DNA from: Kuschelorhynchus macadamiae
Lineage: Eukaryota > Arthropoda > Insecta > Coleoptera > Curculionidae
Direction: 5' to 3'
DNA: 64,000 bases
Assembly: GCA_030620095.1 (NCBI GenBank)
Contig: JAUTXW010003370.1
Location: 493,778 to 557,777, forward strand
Positions 33,253-44,585 of this stretch are shown here, piece after piece (the stretch's first letter is position 1; every line of letters begins with the position of its first letter). The notes beneath the pieces are model-generated. The model made no database searches. It had not been told where the DNA came from and saw nothing but the letters and a program-made list of their open reading frames with translations. Made by a program: the position numbers and the translations under genes.

Positions 33253-36200
33253 ATAGGGTGTTTCCTAAACATTGGTAAAAAATTCGTAGGGTGATTCCTA
33301 AGGTATTTTTATGAAAAAAAGTTGTTACAAACATTTGTCAAAAATGCTTCCTCAAATGGGGCACCCTGAAGACGGTTTTTCCTCCATATTTCCGAAACCG
33401 TTCATACAAAAATCATGAAAGTTGGTACATCGTACAAACTTTGAATGCTGAATGAGAATTTGAGCCCCATCAAAATTTTAATCAGGGGTGTACCATACCG
33501 GGGGGGTTGAGGGTAAAAACAACCCCATTTTTTATGACATGCTTACTTTACATTCTGATATCCTGATATGATACCTGGAGGTTTTTTACGTAAAAAAGGT
33601 ACTCTTAGTTCATATCAATAGGGATAGTAGTTTTCGAGAAAATCGCAATTTTCTACAGTGATGCATCGGCACCCTAAAGACGGGTTTTCCTCAAAATTAT
33701 TGAAACCTCTCACCGTGAAATATTGAAATTTGAGATACTGCATACATTTTTGATGCCAAATTAGATTCTGAGCTGAGAATTCCCAAAAAAAAATTATCGG
33801 AGGCGTATCATACTTAAGTGGTTAGGGGTAAAAATAAACCCAATTTTTTGATGATTAGACTCTTGAAGAATTTTTGAAAAGATACTCTTGATATTCATTG
33901 GGCTAATCGTTTTCGAGAAAATTGTATTTATCTGCTGAGAAATTTACAGTTAGTAAGTATGTGTTGGGTAGATCTCATCTCAATGAAAAACTAAATGTGC
34001 GCTAAAAAGATAATCATTCTAGAGATCAACGAAGAAAAGTAATTGAAGACTTGAAGTAAATAACGGGCTAAGTGCCAAAAAATCTGAAATTAGTTTTATT
34101 TGCTTAACGTGGTCTATGTACCATTGCCTTTAACGTGAATACCGGGCATTATTTCATAGTTAAGTGACTTTGACATAGTGTCATTATTTGTCAATAATAA
34201 ATCAGTCGGAAATTAAAAAATAAAATGCGTTTTTATCTTTTATTAACATTCCAATAGAATAATATTTTCAAATCATAGCAGACTGGTGCAGATATCGGAA
34301 GCAAAGTTAGTTTAAATCTGAATCTTCATTCTTTTTGCTAGTGAAGTTTTTCATCATGAATCGCTATACGAACGCTCAAATGACTGATATGCATTTCTTA
34401 TATGGACTTGCTAATGGTAATGCTTTAGAGTCTAGGAGGTTGTACATTGAACGATATTCTAACCGTAATGCTCCTGACAGCAGAATGTTCCAGAGAATAC
34501 ATCAACGACTTCATGAGACAGGCACATTCAAACAAAATAGAGGACCGGGAAGACCCGTGACAGCAAGCGTGGAAATCGAAGAAAATGTTCTGCATATAAT
34601 AGAGGAAGATCCAGGTACTTCCACTAGAAAAATTGCAGGTGCGTTGAATATCAGTAATAAAACTGTGTGGACAATTCTTAAAGACAATTTGTTGTATCCA
34701 TACCACATACAACGAGTTCAGGCACTTCTCCCTACTGATTTTCCTCCACGCATCCAATTTTGTCAACGGCTTTTGCAGCTATTGGTTCAAATCCCTCAGC
34801 TGCTGTCGTTGATTCTTTTTACCGATGAAGCGCATTTCTCAAAAAATGCAATCATGAATTTTCATAACAATCATGTATGGATTGACGAAAATCCGCATGA
34901 GATACGTGAAGATCGTTTTCAGCATCAGTTTTCTTTAAACGTTTGGATGGGAATTATTGGTGACTGGCTGATTGGACCAGTATTCCTGCCAGAAAGACTC
35001 ACCGGCGAGGTTTATCGAAACTTCTTGGAAGAAACCCTACCTAACTTCCTCGAGGATGTACCATTGGCAACGCGAGATGCAATGTGGTTTATGCACAATG
35101 GTGCGCCAGCGCATTTTAGTATGGCAGCTCGTGAGTGGTTAACAGCAACATATGGAGACCGCTAGATTGGTCGGGGTGGACCTCACTTATGGCCTGCTCG
35201 GTCTCCGGACTTAAACCCTTTAGATTATTTTATATGGGGTCATCTAAAGTCATTAGTTTATGTCACACCAGTGGAAAATGTGGACGATTTAAGAAATCGT
35301 ATAATTGCAGGTTGCAATGCGATAAGGAATACCCCTGCCATATTTGAAAGAGTTCGTCAGTCAATGAGGCGAAGACTAAATTCATGTATCCTAGCAGATG
35401 GTGGTAATTTTCAACAATTTTTGTGAAGTAATACGAAAATTAAATTAATGAATATTTCGATAATAAAATAGTTTGTATTATTCTTGTTTTTCGAAAAGCA
35501 TTTCTATCACCCTCTGTTTTCGACACTAAGGGCTCTCCAAAAAAATATCAAACGACAAAATACTTACTGCTTACCTATGTATTCTTAAAGGGGTAAATAA
35601 CGGCGTCGACGGAATAAATTGCAATTTTCTCAAAAACTAATAGCCTAATCAATGTGAACCAGAAGTAGTATCTTTTTTGCGTAAAAAATATTCAAAGATC
35701 TAATTCTAAAATCAAAATGTCAAAAATAAATTACTATCAAAAAATTGGGTTGTTTTTAACCCTAACCAATTCAATATGATAAGCCTCTGATAAAATTATC
35801 AAAGTTTTAGAGCTCAGAATCTAATTTGGCGTCAAAAGTTTATGCAGTATCCCAAATTTCAATATTTCACGGTGAGCGGTTTCAATAATTTTGAGGAAAA
35901 CCCGTCTTTAGGGTGCCGATGCATCACTGTAGAAAATTGCGATTTTCTCGAAAACTACTATCCCTATTGATATGTACTAAGAGTACCTTTTTTACGTAAA
36001 AAACCTCCATGTATGATATCATGATATCAGAATGTAAAGTAAGCATGTCATAAAAAATGGGGTTGTTTTTACCCCCAACCCCCCCGGTATGGTACACCCC
36101 TGATTAAAATTTTGATACTCTGAGCTCAAATTCTGATTCAGCATTCAAAGTTTGTACGATGTACCAACTTTCATGATTTTTATATGAACGGTTTCGGAAA

Positions 36201-36352
36201 TATGGAGGAAAAACCGTCTTCAGGGTGCCCCATTTGAAGGGGCGTAGCTCCCTTAGGAAGCATTTTTGACAAATGTTTATAATAACTTTTTTTCATAAAA
36301 ATACCTCAGGAATCACTCTACGAATTTTTTACCAATGTTTAGGAAACACCCA

Positions 36353-36353
<1 letters not shown>
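33253..36353 (+). mobile_element. IS630-Tc1-mariner-type transposon 2 with ~690-bp inverted repeats
   Basis: GGGTGTTTCCTAAACATTGG (33256) is mirrored at the right end (CCAATGTTTAGGAAACACCC, to about 36351). The inverted repeats extend to about 33935 on the left and 35635 on the right with few differences, including GGTATGGTACACCCC near 36085. It is flanked by TA runs on both sides. One transposase pseudogene lies in the centre. Confidence 0.8.
34356..35426 (+). pseudogene. Transposase of transposon 2 (active-site D to N and a stop)
   Basis: The frame from ATG 34356 (MNRYTNAQMTDMHFLYGLAN) includes a helix-turn-helix with PGRP linker (GPGRPVTASVEI; RKIAGALNISNKTVWTILKD), the first catalytic Asp in LFTDEAHFSKNA, then MHNGAPAHFS where the second catalytic Asp is replaced by Asn (AAT for GAT), and WPARSPDLNPLDYFIWGHLK with the third. 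A TAG at 35163 (probably from TGG) cuts the frame before the third motif, which continues to TGA 35424-35426. Both lesions are G-to-A changes. Confidence 0.8.

Positions 36354-36390
<37 letters not shown>
36354..36390. repeat. (TA)n between transposons 2 and 3
   Basis: About 37 bp of TA joining the end of transposon 2 to the palindromic MITE at 36392. Confidence 0.8.
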
Positions 36391-36394
<4 letters not shown>

Positions 36395-36515
36395 TGTGTA
36401 TCAGCCAAATGGAATAAATTCGATAATAAATAAATGGGGGCGTGTTCGGAAAAACGCTTGGACCCGTCGATTGGTATTTTTAGTTGCTCATTTTCTCCAA
36501 TAAAAACTTTTTATA

Positions 36516-38331
36516 CAGGGTGTGTCCTGTAACAGTGGTCAATGCCAACTTTCTTATTTCAAATGCAACACCCCGGATATTATTTAATTTTTGGATTCTT
36601 TAGGAGATTCTAAACATATTTTATGTTCAATGTCCTATACCTATCTTCAACTATTTCGGCAATATTAAGTGTTTTCAAATTTATTTTTATTTTATTTATT
36701 TCGAATTTATTATTATTCATGAAAGTGGCTCTGGTTACTGAACTATTTATTTGATTACAAAAATTCGCTACAACACACTCAATACTTATTTACCATTTAG
36801 GTCTTCATATTAAGAATGTAAGCAAAAACCATTTTATCGTTCCTTTTTATTGATATGGAACAAAAAGAGCCAGTTTTGTTTACTTTTAAGTTTTGTTTAC
36901 TTTTGTGTAAAATGCCTGGCCTTTCTCTTTGCAAGACAGTAGTTGTCAGTGTCAGTGTCATAGTCTTTTGAATTTCGTTAACTGCATAATACCTAATATC
37001 AGAAAAATGGTTCATTTAACAGAAATGCATAAAATAACAATTCTACAAATGATTGGTTATGGAGATAACACACGAACACAAGTGGAAGTTGCTCGCTTAT
37101 TTCATGAAAAATTTCCAAATTTGCCGCATATATCCCAAGGGACAATTAGTAAAATAGAAAAGCAGTTTCGCGAGCTTGGACATGTGAGGCAGATAAAAAA
37201 AGCAGCTGCCAATTCAATAAATGATGATACTAAATTGGATATTATGCTTGAGTTTGAGGAAAACCCACATATTTCTAGTCGACAAGCCGCCGCAATGTTC
37301 GATATTAGCCATTCGTCGATTATTCGAACATTAAAAGAAAATAAAATGCATCCCTATAAAGTGATACCAACTCAGGAGCTCATGGAAGACGATTATGATA
37401 GGAGAACTTATTTTTGTGAACAAATGATGGCTATGTTAGATAACAATGTTATTCAATTAGAACATGTTTTGTTTTCGGATGAGTGCACCTTTACACTTCA
37501 CGGTCATGTAAATCGTCAAAATTGCCGCTATTGGTCTAGGGAAAATCCTCACTGGATCAGCGAAGAACATACCCAATATCCTGAAAAGGTTAATGTTTGG
37601 GCAGGAATTGTTAGGGATCATATCATAGGCCCCTTTTTCATTGACGGCAATTTGAATGGCGATAATTATTTAGCACTGCTCCAAAATAATGTCGTGCCAA
37701 CTTTGACAAATTTGTATCCGGATCCAGCATACCCACAAGTTCCAGCGAATATGATATGGTTTCAGCAAGATGGAGCACCGCCCCATTACCAAATTAATGT
37801 CCGGCAGTACCTCAACGGAATATTTCCAAATCGGTGGATAGGGAGACGAGGATCGATAGAATGGCCAGCGCGATCCCCTGATCTGACGCCATTAGACTTT
37901 TTCTTATGGGGACATATTAAAAATGTTGTATACAAAACTAAACCCCTCGACTTAGCTGACTTAAGAAGACGAATAACGCTTGCGATTAGATCGGTCACGC
38001 CTGAGATGCTGAATAACGTTAGAAGAAATTTCTATTTAAGATTAGGAATTTGCCAAGACGTTCGCGGCGAGCATATTCAACAGTTCCTAAATTAACTTTT
38101 TACTTTTGTTTATACATTATGAAGAAATAAATAATTTTATTTTTTTAATCTTAATTTTTGCAATAAATTTGAAAACACTTAATATTGCCGAAATAGTTGA
38201 AGATAGGTATAGGACATTGAACATAAAATATGTTTAGAATCTCCTAAAGAATCCAAAAATTAAATAATATCCGGGGTGTTGCATTTGAAATAAGAAAGTT
38301 GGCATTAACCACTGTTACAGGACACACCCTG
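36516..38331 (+). mobile_element. IS630-Tc1-mariner-type transposon 3 (intact copy)
   Basis: CAGGGTGTGTCCTGTAACAG at 36516 is mirrored by CTGTTACAGGACACACCCTG ending 38331. The inverted repeats run about 170 bp, and TA lies directly outside both ends. Length 1816 bp with a complete transposase. The near-identity of the arms and the intact gene indicate recent activity. Confidence 0.85.
37007..38095 (+). CDS. Intact DDE transposase (IS630-Tc1-mariner superfamily), 362 residues
   Basis: The start is ATG 37007 in a good context (AAAAATGG); the frame is open further upstream but that part overlaps the 5' leader. Domains: N-terminal helix-turn-helix (residues ~5-60, THTH-like: QVEVARLFHEKFPNLPHISQ), a second helix-turn-helix (~85-125: SSRQAAAMFDISHSSIIRTL), then the DDE domain with LFSDECTFTLHG (Asp 1, ~158), IWFQQDGAPPHYQ (Asp 2) and WPARSPDLTPLDFFLWGHIK (Asp 3). 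Ends QQFLN then TAA at 38093-38095. It cuts and pastes its own element in the nucleus at TA targets (family knowledge). No lesion is visible, making this the one mobile-element gene here that looks functional. Confidence 0.9.
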   Translation: MVHLTEMHKITILQMIGYGDNTRTQVEVARLFHEKFPNLPHISQGTISKIEKQFRELGHVRQIKKAAANSINDDTKLDIMLEFEENPHISSRQAAAMFDISHSSIIRTLKENKMHPYKVIPTQELMEDDYDRRTYFCEQMMAMLDNNVIQLEHVLFSDECTFTLHGHVNRQNCRYWSRENPHWISEEHTQYPEKVNVWAGIVRDHIIGPFFIDGNLNGDNYLALLQNNVVPTLTNLYPDPAYPQVPANMIWFQQDGAPPHYQINVRQYLNGIFPNRWIGRRGSIEWPARSPDLTPLDFFLWGHIKNVVYKTKPLDLADLRRRITLAIRSVTPEMLNNVRRNFYLRLGICQDVRGEHIQQFLN

Positions 38332-38449
38332 TATAAAAAGTTTTTATTGGAGAAAATGAGCAACTAAAAATACCAATTGACGGGTCCAAGCGTTTTTCCG
38401 AACACGCCCCCATTTATTTATCGAATTTATTCCATTTGGCTGATACACA

Positions 38450-38452
<3 letters not shown>

Positions 38453-38522
<70 letters not shown>
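38453..38522. repeat. (TA)n after the MITE
   Basis: About 70 bp of TA between the palindromic MITE and the LINE fragment. Confidence 0.85.
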
Positions 38523-38525
<3 letters not shown>

Positions 38526-38527
<2 letters not shown>

Positions 38528-39110
38528 GGAGAAGTAATTCCGGTTGTAAAATATTGGGGTTAACTTTTCATTCTAGCATTCGCTTTGGGTATTGCCTACA
38601 TGTGCCTAAGAAATTTATATACAAATTCAAAAATGTCCTTAGTAGTAAAACAAAATATTATCTTTGCGATAGTCTTATTCTTTCATTGCTCGACTGCGGA
38701 GGTATTGTTTATTCCCATTCCTTAACTTTGGAGCTTTCTAGGCTTATACCGAAGAAAATTTTCATTTAATTTTGCATATTGCAACCACATTACGCCTTAT
38801 TTAAATCTTCCATTTTAAACATGAAGAGACGTAGAAAATTGCATATTTACACTTTTATTTATAAAATTCAATCGGGTATGCCGTCCTATTTAAATAAATT
38901 ATTCGCCACTTTTGCGCATCCTCACAATACTCGTAACCCCGGCATTTTGAAAATATCTCAGCACAGAACAAATAATTTCCATACATCTTTTGCTGCTGTT
39001 GGGGTACAATTGTGGAATGATTTGCAAACAATATTAAACCTCTTACGCTGAAAAAGTTTTATTCATGTGTCAAGAAAAGACTTCTTGAGGCACAGAGCGA
39101 AATTTAATTG
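38526..39110 (+). pseudogene. LINE fragment, C-terminal part of reverse transcriptase ORF
   Basis: Plus-strand pieces INGEVIPVVKYWG, LGLTFHSSIRF-like text, TKYYLCDSLILSLLDCGGIV and MKRRRKLHIYTFIYKIQSGM, then VGVQLWNDLQTILN, match the region downstream of the reverse transcriptase in jockey/CR1-like insect LINEs. Several frame changes and stops occur. The catalytic domain is missing, as usual for a 5'-truncated LINE copy; the left edge coincides with the TA array. Confidence 0.6.
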
Positions 39111-39900
39111 ATACAATACTAGACTGATATTTCCTGGTCACTTAACAATTATTAAAATATTTGAATTGAGCTATTTAGATCATTTTCTCCCCCTCTGCCC
39201 CTGACCCCCAGGCATGCCATACATTGAATATGCTTGATTATGCTAGTTATTTTTCCCACACTCTATTTGGATTGTGGATGTTGTTTTGTTATTTATAGTA
39301 TTTTAAGTGTGCTTCATGCAGAAGGATTTTAATGCCGCTGCGCTATCGGTTTCTTAATCGTGAAGCAGTACCTTTTAGCAAGTAGCAATTATTATTAGAG
39401 TATAAAATATGTTTATTTTTTTGGTAATAAATCCTTTTTACTCTGACTTTTACTTATTGCGCATGACTTGGGGAAATAGGAGAAAAAAATCAGTTGGTAG
39501 AAGAGGATAGCGAATAGTGACGCTCCCAATAAGGTGACGTTTTAATTAAACAACATTCTAACCATGGAGTACTGACATGGTCTGTGGTAAAATAGGAAAA
39601 ATAACTGAAGTGTCACAACGTTGCATCTGACTTCAAATTTTTTGATGTTAAGTATAAGTTAACTATATGTGTAAGTTAAAAGTCACTCTGGATTTAAAAA
39701 ATATTATACAAAACATATTTATTTGATTTAATTTTTCTATTAGTTTTAAATATAAGTTTTGAAAAATTTTTCTCCCCAAAATATTGTATAGAAAGAGATT
39801 ATGATTATGCTTTTGTAATGATAACACCCAAAGCAGTATATTTCCATTGTAATAAACCTTAAGGGTTATTACAATTCAAACTACGTTGAATAAACTTTCT
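39111..39900. other. Probable LINE 3' tail and AT-rich spacer
   Basis: No open frame. AATAAA occurs near 39427 (GGTAATAAATCC). Nothing else recognised. Confidence 0.3.
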
Positions 39901-40250
39901 ATTAATTTTTGTATGGGTCAGGGAGGTGTGGGGTGGGTGTATACATCTTACTGGCCCAAGGACTAGACCAGCTTGTTGTACCCGTCCTGTTCCGCGGGAA
40001 GGAGAAAGAGTCTCTCTCTGTTTGCAAAACATCGCCAAGAGCATCCTATTTCCTCTTGGCGAGCTGCTCAGCTTGTTGCCGACGCTCGGCTTTTTGCCAA
40101 CGACGACTATATCGTTCTTGCACCGGCCTAGGAGCTAGCCTAGGTCTTGGTGGTGGTGGAATGAATGACTTCATCCACCGTTAAATCTATCTATCTATCT
40201 CCAAGTCGTCACCCGACTTAATGCGACTTGCGGCATAAGCCTTCTAAATC
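39900..40250. repeat. GC-richer repeat-family segment ending in (ATCT)n
   Basis: Base composition rises sharply (GGGAGGTGTGGGGTGGGTG; CTAGGAGCTAGCCTAGG) and the segment ends with four ATCT units at 40186-40201 followed by CCAAGTCGTCACCCGAC. Microsatellite tails of this sort are common on non-LTR or SINE-like repeats. Open frames here (39859-40184) have no recognised domain. Confidence 0.35.
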
Positions 40251-40650
40251 AATACACTCTGCATACCTGCACTCAGTTTACAATGTCTCGTGATAAAATA
40301 GGAAATCTGACATCGGATCTAGCAACATCGGAACTAATTCATCTCCTTAAAAGTATAGAATAAATGCTGGACCGACTTCTATTTGAGACGGGCAGATCAA
40401 TTGGAAACGGGTAGTTCAATTGCTATGTTATTATTACCTAGAGGTATGTTATTTTACCCTACTGCTATAATTCACTTATAACTAAAATAAAATGCAAAAT
40501 AATTGGTACAATAAGCTTTATTATTTGTTTCAAAAATATTCAAGACTTAACGCTAAACTTAACCTAACCTATATAACAATTTATATATTAACACTTACAC
40601 TACCTTTAACATGCGTTAAATATAAAGTATGATTATAAATAACTTTAAAC
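40251..40650. other. No gene seen
   Basis: AT-rich spacer before the capsid-like pseudogene. Confidence 0.3.
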
Positions 40651-40652
40651 GA

Positions 40653-41670
40653 CTAAATAAGCTCGTTTAATACAGAACTATTTAACATATATTTAAAAAT
40701 AGAATCCGGGATTATTAATGTGAAAACTTTAGTGTCTTTAGGAAACCGATTGTTTCGTGTTTCAAATACGATCTTAAAGTCCACGCTTGGAGATTTTACA
40801 GCTCTTAAGTATTCACGTAAATCAATCACGGAGTCGTTCAGTTCTCGGTCGAAGTAACTGCTTTGAAAGTTTTCATAGTTATAGTAGGCTGCTGCGTAGA
40901 GTTTCTTCGAAAAATCCAAATTCCTGAATTAAAATAAACTCAGATGTCACTTATATTTGCAGTTGTAAATTCAGTTGCATCTTCTTTATAGCTAGCTTTT
41001 CCATTATTTTGAAATCCGATTATTAAATAACGAGGTTTTTCGAGGCTTGTGCTAATTCGTATAGTATAAATATGCGATGAAGTTTGTCGGAGAGCGGGAA
41101 GCTCATAAATATCCCACATGCGATAAGCCATTTGGATATTTGCATTAATACCACCTTTGTTGCCACGTGATAATATTTTCAGCTTCTGCCTATTATCCTC
41201 TGGAATAATGTCACGAATTTTCCACTCCAGTTTGTCAATTTTAATATCCGCTTCAACTTCTTCAATATAGCAGTTGTTAAAAGTACGGGCAGTTATTATA
41301 AATTCCTGTTTAATATTAAAAATCCCCTTCTTATAATCCTCGGCAAAAAATCCATTAGCTATATTAAGGGGAATTTACCAGAAAATACATTACCCATCTC
41401 ATATCGAATTTTGTCGAATAGAAAAGCTAATCAATTGTTAAATAGAAAGCATTTTTTGCTGACGTCCTTTGGTTTAAATGTTCCTTCGATATAGATGTAA
41501 CTTTCCGATATATCCAAAATTATGTCTTGAAATTGATCTGGAATTCGAATTTCATGGGGATTTTGGAATTCAGGGGATCCATAGCATTTATATGTGTGTT
41601 TTTGCAGACTTATGATGGAATTATCGAAAATAGGTTCAATACAAACCTCAATTTGTTCACTAGTTGTCAT
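40653..41670 (-). pseudogene. Capsid-like protein (Polinton/DJR-like family), broken
   Basis: Minus-strand text runs from MTTSEQIEVCIEPIFDNSII (ATG 41670) through IRIPDQFQDIILDISESYIY, then IEADIK-like text and WKIRDIIPEDNRQKLKILSR, WDIYELPAL, STSLEKPRYLIIGFQNN, and ends KVFTLIIPDSIFKYM at 40653. Frame changes occur at about 41430-41340, 41150 and 40935. It resembles a protein family recurrent in insect genomes that I associate with double jelly-roll major capsid proteins of Polinton-like viral elements; this is recognition from memory, not a search. The short, frame-broken copy with missing middle cannot form a capsid. The companion ORF at 41812 supports a capsid module. Confidence 0.45.
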
Positions 41671-41811
41671 TTTTGCTAGCTTCTGATCTAACGTCAGGAT
41701 CGTGAATAATCTCCGGTTTAGCAATTTGTTTATTAAGTTTTGCCATTGTTTGATATATTGAAGAATACATGTACGATTGACGATTGTAACGAGAACCCCT
41801 TCTTACGCCAC

Positions 41812-42153
41812 TTACTTTAGTTCCAGTTTAATAATAATCTTTTCGTCGTGAAAATCGACAAGATTATTGTTATCGTCCAAGATGCGTAGAGTGATGTTTA
41901 TGTACTAACGTCCTTTCCTTCAGGCTTTAACGGCAAATTAATGAGGTTTGCAGGTTCTGTCCTTATCTTATAACCAGGTTCAATATTGAATATCAAATTC
42001 GAATAAAATACGACATCCATGTGAGTGAAGATATGCTCCAGTGATAATATTACAATCAACACGTATTATGCGTACTTTCATAATGTCTATTTGAAAGGTT
42101 GATTCATGTTTTTTGCCGTCCGTGGTTAAAAATATACGATCAAAACTCAACAT
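41812..42153 (-). pseudogene. Companion minor-capsid-like ORF
   Basis: The minus-strand ATG at 42153 starts MLSFDRIFLTTDGKKHESTF. After a frameshift, YKIRTEPANLINLPLKPEGK and LRILDDNNNLVDFHDEKIII end at a stop at 41812. The final beta-strand-rich segment has the look of the small jelly-roll protein that accompanies the capsid-like gene in related insect elements. It sits 140 bp upstream of that gene in the same direction. Confidence 0.4.
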
Positions 42154-42159
42154 CTTACC

Positions 42160-43860
42160 AATACAGTTTTCTCATGTAAAATCTATGTATTGAAACGCCC
42201 CTAACCACGGTCTAGAAAACTCATAATTTTTCAATTAGCTGTGATCGTCTCTTAAATTATTATTTTATTTCCTACGTTGTGTTCACTCAGAGTTCTTAGA
42301 AGTTGACACAATTTGCCGCAAAACATGTGCTTATTAATTACGTCAATAAAACAACAATAATTACATATACACCTTTTTATTTTTAAAATAAGTAAATATG
42401 AACAATTTCAAGACCAGTAAATATAACCTTGGTTGTTTTCTTTGTGTTTATATATATTTTTTATATAATCATTTATAGCGTAACCTTTATTTGTTTTTCT
42501 ACTTAATATTGTCCTACTCGTTTAACCATGTTTTATATATACAATAAAAATATAAGACATTTGATACAAAAAATAGGAGCTCTACAAGCTCGGTTGATCA
42601 GAATAAGTCGGTATATTTTATGCTGAAAATTAACGAGAAAAAAAATATTATTTTTTTTATGGAAAAGCTATTAAACAAACTAGCTCCAGCAGTCAGATTA
42701 TATATACCTTATGTTTTAACAAAACTAAAAATTTCAATCTTTAATTGTAAAAAGGAGTATTTTAAATCGATTTTGTTACCCTTCTTGGTCTTGCCCCAAT
42801 TGTTCTATAATTGCTCCGAGACCCAAATAAGACCGTATTGATAAATTTGATTGAGCAATCCAGAGCCAATTGGCCAGCAATGCGAATCAGTATCGACTGT
42901 GGAACAACCCATTGTATGACTTATCATAATAATAACTTATGGTTGACTGACCATCGTTTCTTACGTTTCCAGTCGAAAGCCAATTGGCTTGCAGTGAGAA
43001 TTATTCTAACGACCGCAGGCGAACAGAAAACATACTTTTCTTTTTCCAACGACCCACAATTAACCTTAGTGACTCCCATGATATATCTACAAGAATAATT
43101 CAATACAGTCTACTTTATCAGAGCGCTAAAAACTCCTAATTTCAATCCAAGACCAAAATAATTAGTGTTTCGAAAATGCAGATAATCGCCGAAAAACGAC
43201 AATTAAATAACTTATTTGCAAAGCAACCGTTAAAGTAATTTTACAACTAAACTAAAAAAATAAGGATGGCTTCTCTTTTTTTTAAGACAGTCAAGTAAAT
43301 TCCTTAATATACGAATTTTACCCAAACAAAGGAAACCTCAAAACGAGCCTGCTATAATAGTCCACATCTGTTACAACAAAAATCGGTTATTTAGATTTAT
43401 TACCTAGCATTTCTCTAATACTTAGAAGTTACAGATGCACAAACAAAAGATCTGTTGCCGTGACCAAATAAAATTAAATAAATAATAATTAAGTTTTCTT
43501 TTACTATTAACACATCAAAACAAAATATTATTAATAATAATAATTGTAATGCTACTGGCTGCTGTATAAAAGTAAGGTAAAAAAATAGAAAGTTAGATTT
43601 AAGATAATTCCACATAAACATTTAAATATTCTGAATATTAATTATTTTAAGTTCGGTTGAATTTTAAAATCAAGACCCCAAAAAAAATTTTGTTTTTCTA
43701 TGTATTTAGTTTTAACATTCCCACTGAATAAAATGCTCACCTGTAAATTTAAATCCCAAAGAATGGCGTGGAGATATCCTCTGAAAAGTTTTCATTTTTT
43801 TTATAATTTAAAGAAGAAACGAAAATGAGAAATAAAAGTGTAAAGAAAAAAAAAAGTAAA
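42160..43860. other. No convincing gene
   Basis: AT-rich. The plus-strand frame 42811-43098 contains two palindromic GCCAATTGGC-type words (about 42866 and 42980) within similar ~45-bp contexts, suggesting a small duplication rather than a gene. Confidence 0.3.
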
Positions 43861-43864
43861 ATTA

Positions 43865-43995
43865 GGACCCCCCGGCAGGACCGTTGAGGATACAATTTTT
43901 TTCTTTTTGTTGACTCCCGGCGGGACGGTTGAAGCGGATTCTAGTTCTGAATTTAGAAGTCTTCCCCGGAACGTAACTGTTGAGAAGGGAGAATT
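43865..43995 (+). repeat. Three-fold degenerate motif CCCGGCxGGACxGTTGA
   Basis: CCCCGGCAGGACCGTTGAGG (43870), CTCCCGGCGGGACGGTTGAA (43914) and CCCCGGAACGTAACTGTTGA (43964) recur about 45-50 bp apart, GC-rich islands in AT-rich DNA. Confidence 0.5.
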
Positions 43996-44585
43996 AGATC
44001 CTGAATGCGTCTGCTGCCTTCTCGAGCTCTTTTATATGCAAACAAGCCTTCCCAAAAATACGTAATTTTGAGCCTTACTGGCGCGTCCCCATATGGCTGG
44101 CCCCTTACGGTTCATACCCTGTCTGATATTTTAAGTGGTTTCGAGAAAAGACCCTGTGTTCATGTACAAATTCCCTTAAAAACGATCTTTTAAAATTTAG
44201 CGGCTAGTTTATGAAATATTCAGTATTAATAAAAGATATATTTTAATACCTTGAAAAGGGGAGGACTGTTTCAGTGTTTTGTTTTTATTTTACATTTCAG
44301 TCTGTTGTTAATGAATATATTATATCATCATTATCTTTTGTAGCTACTTGTAAACTTGGTGGAATTGTTAACTTTATAAATTGGGAAGATTTTTTTTCTT
44401 GGATGAAAATGAATTGTTGCTTTCATCGATATTAAAAATGGAATTATATGTATAAAATCCAACAAGTGCAAACCCATATTTATTTATTGTACTGTTCTAA
44501 TGGTGGATAAAAGTCTATACTTTTGAGCGTCCTGTTAAAGTGAATATGTACGACACGACTGATAAAAATCAAATGTTTTTGTTTT
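43996..44585. other. No gene seen
   Basis: AT-rich spacer. The plus-strand frame 44005-44193 has no recognised domain. Confidence 0.3.

Larger units (their letters stand above)
36392..38452 (+). mobile_element. Palindromic MITE arms (CAGTGTGTATCAGCC) enclosing transposon 3
   Basis: Arm 36392-36513 and arm 38334-38452 are almost perfect reverse complements starting CAGTGTGTATCAGCCAAATG. Their inner ends read CTTTTTATA and TATAAAAAG. Removing transposon 3 and one TA would bring these together as a perfect palindrome, as if transposon 3 inserted exactly at the centre of a ~240-bp foldback MITE. Alternatively the arms are outer parts of transposon 3's own inverted repeats. Confidence 0.6.

Noticed and set aside
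32881..33278. Plus-strand frames at the gag remnant
   Set aside because: The minus-strand frame has the composition expected for gag in the right position; the plus frames are antisense shadows.
42811..43098. 95-residue plus-strand frame
   Set aside because: Its content comes from a small palindromic duplication; no domain recognised.
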